Assembly (NCBI RefSeq): GCF_000271665.2 | Contig: NZ_CP010978.1 | Span: 4,184,501 to 4,248,500 of the forward strand | Source: Pelosinus fermentans JBW45 | GTDB lineage: Bacteria > Bacillota > Negativicutes > DSM-13327 | DNA length: 64,000 nt | Direction: 5' to 3' | Shown here: piece after piece, positions 59,672-64,000 of the stretch | Layout: every line of letters begins with the position of its first letter | Position numbering within the stretch: position 1 is the first letter of the stretch | Position numbers and translations under genes: made by a program | Notes under the pieces: model-generated | Told to the model about the DNA's origin: nothing | The model's database searches: none | What the model saw: only the letters and a program-made list of their open reading frames with translations

Positions 59672-60571
59672 TTAGATAGAACAATTCATAGTTTCCATTA
59701 AATGTTCTATTGAAGATGTAGTAAGCAGTGCAACACTACCACCGAATTGCTGCATGATATATTTTAGAACCCATTGATTAGGACTCTTTTCTTCTTCTAA
59801 CAGTTTCTTTAATTTTCTTTGATTAAACAATGTATCGTAACCCTCATGCAATATCTGCTGCTGATTATATTGCCCCTTAAGCAGAGGCGAATATGCAACC
59901 AATGTCAAGTCTCTATAATACTCGATGTATTTCTGCAATCCTTGATCCACTGCAACTTGAGGATAAAAATCCGTATCAATGGTTGGAGTTAGATAACTAT
60001 ATCGCTGTTGAATTGCATTAAAAAAATGATAATTGTATTTTTCACAAATTTTTCTAGCGCTTTCTATACGCCATGTATAAAAATTGCTGCAGCCAATTGC
60101 TCTAATCAATCCTTTGTCTACCAACTCTGATAAAGTAGCCATAGTTTCTGCCTGAGGCGTTTTAAAATCATCCACATGAAGATATAGTAAGTCTAAATAG
60201 TCTGATTGCAAGTTTTCTATGGATTCCTGTACACTCTTTAGGATTACTTTTCTACCTAATCCTTGCATATTTGTAAAATCATTAACATTCATATTGCCTG
60301 GCTTTGCACCGAGTTTGGTCGCAAGTATTATATTGCCTCTGTTACCTTCTTTTTTTAACCACCGTCCTATAGTCTTTTCACTTTCACTACCATCCCCACC
60401 ATTCCAAACAGCATAGTTATTAGCTGTATCAAAGAAATTACCACCGCATCTAACATATGTATTCATTAGCTCAAATGCTTGTTCCTCATGAACTTTAGTC
60501 CCAAAATTAATACAGCCAAGACCTATCTGAGAGACTTTCAATGAAGATTTCCCCAAACTTATTTGATTCAT
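59672..60571 (-). CDS. Aldo/keto reductase
   Basis: 299 residues. AKR motifs are GLGCINFGTKVHEEQAFELM, FFDTANNYAVWNGG (Asp and Tyr of the tetrad), ILATKLGAKPG (Lys) and DLLYLHVDDFKTP (His). GLIRAIGCSNFYTWRIESAR is the cofactor side. The C-terminus (SPNQWVLKYIMQQFGGSVAL) closes the TIM barrel. It is an NAD(P)H-dependent reductase of carbonyl compounds, substrate not predictable. Divergent from an HxlR regulator that probably controls it. GGGGGTG precedes ATG 60571. Confidence 0.92.
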   Translation of the reverse strand: MNQISLGKSSLKVSQIGLGCINFGTKVHEEQAFELMNTYVRCGGNFFDTANNYAVWNGGDGSESEKTIGRWLKKEGNRGNIILATKLGAKPGNMNVNDFTNMQGLGRKVILKSVQESIENLQSDYLDLLYLHVDDFKTPQAETMATLSELVDKGLIRAIGCSNFYTWRIESARKICEKYNYHFFNAIQQRYSYLTPTIDTDFYPQVAVDQGLQKYIEYYRDLTLVAYSPLLKGQYNQQQILHEGYDTLFNQRKLKKLLEEEKSPNQWVLKYIMQQFGGSVALLTTSSIEHLMETMNCSI

Positions 60572-60704
60572 ATTAACACCCCCGCGTTAAGTATACTATC
60601 TAGTGGACTATCTAGAAATATGTACCTTTTTGTGGTATGGTATACTTTAAGTAACTATCAATTATTTATTGTAATTACAATTACTTAAGGAAGGTATTCT
60701 TTTT

Positions 60705-61043
60705 ATGAAAGAATGGGAAAAAGATTGTCCAATATTATTAACCCAACGTCTTATATCTGGTAAATGGAAACTGTCCATTATTTGGTTCTTAGCACAAAAT
60801 AATGTAATGCGTTTTGGTGAACTAAAAAATGCATTTGATGATTCTCTATTGACACAAAAAATGCTCACACAACATCTTAAGGATCTTGAGCGAGATCATT
60901 TGGTAAACCGTCAAGTGTATAATGAAATGCCGCCAAAAGTAGAATACAGCCTAACTCCTACAGGTAAAAGCTTCATTCCCGTTTTAGAACACATGGAAAA
61001 ATGGGGTCAGCATTATATGCATATACATACTGATGAAGCATAA
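60705..61043 (+). CDS. HxlR-family transcriptional regulator
   Basis: 112 residues. The HxlR signature starts CPILLTQRLISGKWKLSIIW (N-terminal Cys), then LKNAFDDSLLTQKMLTQHLK, and the wing YNEMPPKVEYSLTPTGKSFI. Most HxlR proteins sense aldehydes, quinones or disulfide stress through the conserved Cys. The divergent aldo/keto reductase is a fitting target. AAGGAAGG precedes ATG 60705. A palindrome-like TAGTGGACTA (60601-60610) is in the shared promoter region. Confidence 0.9.
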   Translation: MKEWEKDCPILLTQRLISGKWKLSIIWFLAQNNVMRFGELKNAFDDSLLTQKMLTQHLKDLERDHLVNRQVYNEMPPKVEYSLTPTGKSFIPVLEHMEKWGQHYMHIHTDEA

Positions 61044-61095
61044 ATATTTGCAGCTTGTATTCCTCGTTAAATATTTATGCAGTTATAATACTGTT

Positions 61096-61137
61096 AAACT
61101 CCTGCACGGATTCGCGCTAGAATCCTTACAGGAGTTT
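61096..61137 (+). terminator. Terminator of the HxlR gene
   Basis: AAACTCCTG (61096-61104) pairs with CAGGAGTTT (61129-61137); an inner GGATT/AATCC helix extends it. TTCTTCGCTGTTAT follows, a tail shared with the 39514 hairpin. Confidence 0.7.
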
Positions 61138-61155
61138 CTTCGCTGTTATCAGAAT

Positions 61156-61194
61156 GTCAAGGGGACAGGTCAAGGGGACAGGTCAAGGGGACAG
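61156..61194 (+). repeat. Three tandem 13-bp units GTCAAGGGGACAG
   Basis: Exact copies begin at 61156, 61169 and 61182, then GTCCTTCGAC. The unit carries the GGGGACAG core seen singly near 12741, 38328 and 36650 in intergenic DNA. Confidence 0.8.
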
Positions 61195-61291
61195 GTCCTT
61201 CGACACAGTGACTTTCTTATCTACAGCAGAAAGGATCAATGTTATTATAAGCGAAGGATCGAAAAAAAATATCCACTACGACTTCTTCCCA

Positions 61292-61320
61292 TCTCATTTT
61301 GATCTCATTACATTCTCATT
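61292..61320 (+). promoter_or_regulatory. Triple direct repeat, OmpR-type response-regulator box
   Basis: TCTCATT at 61292, 61303 and 61314, exact copies with an 11-bp period, about 107 bp upstream of the response-regulator ATG. Direct repeats with one-helical-turn spacing are the standard target of OmpR/PhoB-family proteins, so autoregulation is likely. A -10-like TATAAT at 61389-61394 follows. Confidence 0.65.
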
Positions 61321-61426
61321 GGACAAAGATTAGAATTAGATTAAAAAAAGTTATTTGCTCTTCCTATCTGTACAAAAAAATGTTCTTATATAATTAAGAA
61401 GTATTATTTAAGGAGGGGTCGTTTTC

Positions 61427-62119
61427 ATGTCGACGAAAAATACAACTATATTAATTGTGGAAGATGAGTGGAAAATCGCCCGTTTCCTGCAAATGGAACT
61501 GGAACACGAAGGCTTTACAACAATCATTGAAACCAACGGTCGCCGAGCTCTAGACCGAATTATCCAAGAAACCTTTGATCTCATCTTATTAGACATCATG
61601 CTTCCGGAGATGACCGGTATCGAAATCTGCCGTCGGGTTCGAGATATATCGGAAATCCCTATCATTATGATAACTGCCAAAAGTACAATCGAAGATACAG
61701 TAGCGGGGTTAGATATTGGCGCCGATGACTATCTAACCAAACCATTCGCCATTCAAGAACTTCTGGCCCGAATCCGAGCAACACTTCGTAAAAATGTGAA
61801 CAAGCGTCAAATAGCCGACGAAGGAAAATTAATAGTAAAAAATCTTGTCCTATTTCCAAACCGTTACGAAGCACAGGTCGGTGGACAGCCCGTGGAATTG
61901 ACAAAAAAAGAATATGGACTCCTCGAATATCTGGTCCGCAATAAGCACATCGTGTTGGAACGCGAACACATTCTACAAGAGGTCTGGGGGTATGAATATA
62001 CAGGAAATACAAATGTAGTAGATGTCTATGTTCGCTATTTACGCAGCAAACTAGACGAACAGTTCGAAGAAAAATACATCCATACGGTCAGAGGAGTAGG
62101 CTATGTGGTCAAAGATTAA
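61427..62119 (+). CDS. OmpR/PhoB-family response regulator
   Basis: 230 residues. Receiver domain: ILIVEDEWKIARFLQMELEH, the phospho-acceptor Asp in DLILLDIMLPEMTG (about residue 55), and MITAKSTIEDTV plus the switch Lys in DYLTKPFAIQEL. The C-terminal winged helix (GQPVELTKKEYGLLEYLVRN, YVRYLRSKLDE) binds direct repeats. AAGGAGGGG precedes ATG 61427. The gene overlaps the histidine kinase gene by 17 bp. The closest named type is ArlR/CzcR-like; the signal is unknown. Confidence 0.95.
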   Translation: MSTKNTTILIVEDEWKIARFLQMELEHEGFTTIIETNGRRALDRIIQETFDLILLDIMLPEMTGIEICRRVRDISEIPIIMITAKSTIEDTVAGLDIGADDYLTKPFAIQELLARIRATLRKNVNKRQIADEGKLIVKNLVLFPNRYEAQVGGQPVELTKKEYGLLEYLVRNKHIVLEREHILQEVWGYEYTGNTNVVDVYVRYLRSKLDEQFEEKYIHTVRGVGYVVKD

Positions 62120-63521
62120 GAGTATTGCTTTACCCAGTTCGATTAAATTATCAATACTCTATATCGCAATTTCATTGTGCATTCTATTCATCATCAGTTT
62201 AATTTCAGTCTGGCGGGTACAATATATCTTGTATTCTCAAGCACGAGACGATCTGGCTATAAGTGCCAATAACGTAAGGAGTTATATAGCAGAGGGTCAT
62301 TCCTTGGATGAACATATGTTAAATGAAAATATTCTCGTACCCAATGTTATCCTCAGGGTCTTTGACGACCAAAGCACCTTGCTACTAGACAATTCTCCCT
62401 ACAAACTTAGCGCTCTCCAACTTCAGATGAAAAATCAGGAAGGCATTCATCTTTTTGAGAATGCTTTACTTAGTGAAAAAGCGTTGCCAGACTTCGAGGT
62501 GAACCATACTCATTTTTATTCCCTAAAGCAATCGGTACAACTAAATGGACATTCATATCAATTGCACTTTCTGAAAATAATCGCAGAAAATGATGACTTT
62601 CTAGAGAATTTATCATATATCATGAAAGCAAGCAGTTTCCTCGGACTATTGATTCTCATCATGTTAGGTCTATTTATCATCCGCAATATTTTGCGACCCA
62701 TTAGCGATATAACGGAAATTGCTAAAGCTATCGAGATTAACGACCTAGGTAAGCGCATTCCTATCAGTGATAACAATAATGAACTGCACAAATTGGCAAA
62801 AACATTCAATCATATGTTAGATCGGCTTCAGATGGGCTTTGAACAGCAGCAGAGATTTGCTGCTGATGCTTCACATGAACTGCGTACTCCCATCGCGGTT
62901 ATCAGCGGCTATACAAATATGCTGGACCGTTGGGGTAAACAAGACCCTGTTGTCTTAGAGGAAGGAATCAGCGCAATAAAATCGGAAGCAGCCAATATGC
63001 ATGAACTCATTGAGAAGTTACTTTTTTTGGCACGAGCCGACCAAAGTAAACAGGTTCTGGAGAAGTCTAACCTCGATATAAAGGAGCTAATTAAAGAAAT
63101 CGTACAGGAAACTCGCCTTATCGCCCCAAACCACTGTATACTTTTAATTAAAAATGATACTGCTGTTATTTATGCTGATTCTGCCTCCATCAAGCAAATG
63201 TTACGAATTTTTATCGAAAATAGTATCAAATATACGCCTATCGGCGGAACCATTTCGATCTCCTCACACCGAACCAGCACTTACTTAGCTATTACGATTC
63301 AAGATACTGGAATTGGTATATCACAAGAACACCAATCCAAGATTTTTGACCGTTTTTACCGGGTTGATACATCTCGTTCAAAGCTTACAGGTGGAACCGG
63401 CCTCGGTCTATCGATTGCACAATATATTGCTGAGCAGCACAATAGTATTATAGACTTGATCAGTACACCAGGTGAAGGTACTACACTTAGACTGCATATT
63501 CCCCTGTATTTCGAAAAATAA
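62103..63521 (+). CDS. Sensor histidine kinase (HAMP, HisKA, HATPase)
   Basis: 472 residues. Membrane helix about 14-38 (KLSILYIAISLCILFIISLI), an extracytoplasmic sensor of about 130 residues, second helix (SSFLGLLILIMLGLFIIRNI), HAMP domain, and HisKA with phospho-His in FAADASHELRTPIAVISGYT. The HATPase part has N box FIENSIKYTPIG, G1 DTGIGIS and G2 GGTGLGLSIAQY. Architecture is that of ArlS-like kinases. It is coupled with the response regulator by overlap (GAGGAG upstream of ATG 62103). The ligand cannot be inferred; the sensor has no recognised fold. Confidence 0.95.
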   Translation: MWSKIKSIALPSSIKLSILYIAISLCILFIISLISVWRVQYILYSQARDDLAISANNVRSYIAEGHSLDEHMLNENILVPNVILRVFDDQSTLLLDNSPYKLSALQLQMKNQEGIHLFENALLSEKALPDFEVNHTHFYSLKQSVQLNGHSYQLHFLKIIAENDDFLENLSYIMKASSFLGLLILIMLGLFIIRNILRPISDITEIAKAIEINDLGKRIPISDNNNELHKLAKTFNHMLDRLQMGFEQQQRFAADASHELRTPIAVISGYTNMLDRWGKQDPVVLEEGISAIKSEAANMHELIEKLLFLARADQSKQVLEKSNLDIKELIKEIVQETRLIAPNHCILLIKNDTAVIYADSASIKQMLRIFIENSIKYTPIGGTISISSHRTSTYLAITIQDTGIGISQEHQSKIFDRFYRVDTSRSKLTGGTGLGLSIAQYIAEQHNSIIDLISTPGEGTTLRLHIPLYFEK

Positions 63522-63611
63522 TAATGTCCTTTAATGTCTTACTACAGGAAAAATCGTGAAGGATCCAAACTAACGATTCATAATGGAATTATAACGCATA
63601 ATTACATGCAA

Positions 63612-64000
63612 TTATGCGGCTCTGATTAACTCTAAATTGTTCTGATAAATGATAAAGAAAATAATTACTATCACAACACCTAAAAAATTTAGATGCTCTC
63701 TATTTAGAATAACATTTTTCCAACTGAATTTGGCACCATCTTTTTTGAACAAATTTTTAAAAGTGGGAATAAATAAAGGTGTATTATTTTGGTAATTTTC
63801 ATATTTTTGCCCAAATTTATCCATCAAATACCTTTCTTCAAGTTTCATCTTCTTATAATAGGTGCAGAAGAATACAGGAATATATAACACAACCAATGGA
63901 TAAGCATTTACAAAAAGTGCAACGCCTAATCCTTTGATAAAATTTCCTAAATACAATGGGTGACGTAAAAACTTATATGGTCCTGCTGTAGTTACCTCTT
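63612..64000 (-). CDS. Isoprenylcysteine carboxyl methyltransferase (ICMT)-family protein, 5' partial
   Basis: The frame continues to the right edge, where its N-terminal part is cut off; visible are about 128 residues. The segment TTAGPYKFLRHPLYLGNFIK carries the family motif G-P-Y-x-x-x-R-H-P-x-Y-x-G. Membrane helices follow (ALFVNAYPLVVLYIPVFFCT), then EERYLMDKFGQKYENYQNNT, another ICMT-family feature, and a last helix (FLGVVIVIIFFIIYQNN). Bacterial members are membrane methyltransferases of mostly unknown substrate. The stop TAA lies at 63614-63612, inside the right arm of a small hairpin (63595-63618). Confidence 0.85.
   Translation of the reverse strand, partial: EVTTAGPYKFLRHPLYLGNFIKGLGVALFVNAYPLVVLYIPVFFCTYYKKMKLEERYLMDKFGQKYENYQNNTPLFIPTFKNLFKKDGAKFSWKNVILNREHLNFLGVVIVIIFFIIYQNNLELIRAA

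Noticed and set aside
61156-61194. Tandem 13-bp units considered as a CRISPR remnant
   Set aside because: No spacers between the units, unit too short, no cas gene in the window.
1-64000. tRNA, rRNA and classical riboswitch search by eye
   Set aside because: No tRNA-like cloverleaf, rRNA segment or known riboswitch core was recognised; a covariance search would be needed to exclude divergent ones.

Overview
The window reads as chromosome of a low-GC, Gram-negative-walled Firmicute (Negativicutes, Sporomusaceae-like; Pelosinus or Sporomusa are my best guesses). The reasons are an OmpH/Skp-type periplasmic chaperone, which implies an outer membrane, alongside Firmicutes-style genes: pdp-nupC-cdd, a Hol-Tox-type small toxin, an anaerobic cysteine desulfidase, sigma-54 regulators and strong AGGAGG ribosome sites. 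I see no tRNA, rRNA or CRISPR array. Identity is inferred from gene content only. Layout. 1-8.8 kb: an ArsR regulator with a four-domain sulfur-transfer enzyme (CoA-disulfide reductase, rhodanese, TusA, DsrE), converging on an ArsR / permease / small CxxC thioredoxin-like operon; then a 22-codon transcription unit, a DUF4405-like membrane protein and a large PEP-synthase / rifampicin-phosphotransferase-like enzyme whose stop codon is supplied by an IS3 relic. 8.9-12.7 kb: a very AT-rich three-gene accessory operon (helical-repeat protein, MoxR AAA+ ATPase, metallopeptidase-like/VWA protein), followed by an internally deleted copy of a gene found intact at 57.4 kb. 12.8-18.6 kb: small proteins, OmpH, a YcxB-like membrane protein, an aspartate/glutamate racemase-family gene with a divergent LysR, and a ferredoxin-nitroreductase with a divergent TetR. 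18.6-20.7 kb: an IS3-family element sitting in the terminator hairpin of a type I toxin-antitoxin locus. 20.7-25 kb: a DUF3999/DUF2339 membrane pair. 25-32.7 kb: pyrimidine nucleoside salvage (cdd-nupC-pdp), a Crp/Fnr regulator, and a cysteine desulfidase gene with a sigma-54 promoter next to its presumed sigma-54 activator. 33-39.3 kb: polysaccharide deacetylase, chemoreceptor, iron-sulfur-flavoprotein-like reductase with MarR regulator, HAD phosphatase. 39.7-46.3 kb: a sigma-54-controlled catabolic operon (BKACE beta-keto acid cleavage enzyme, PanE-like dehydrogenase, GntP permease, two-subunit CoA-transferase) with its activator. 46.6-50.6 kb: flavin reductase, a secreted unknown protein, and an autoregulated XRE repressor plus a broken XRE gene. 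50.7-55.3 kb: a five-gene accessory operon of unusual composition (unknown 100-aa protein, HIT protein, DUF1599 protein, terpenoid-cyclase-like toroid fused to a glycosyltransferase, small membrane protein). 55.3-64 kb: a repeat-rich spacer, a second RsmH-type methyltransferase with an unknown partner, a split permease under PadR, an aldo/keto reductase with a divergent HxlR, a two-component system with an OmpR-type triple-repeat box, and a partial isoprenylcysteine-methyltransferase-family gene. The two accessory operons (9.1-12.4 and 50.7-55.3 kb) are the best candidates for undescribed systems. The intergenic DNA carries duplicated and internally deleted gene copies, REP-like hairpins and GGGACAG/GGGACGG motifs, pointing to much small-scale rearrangement.
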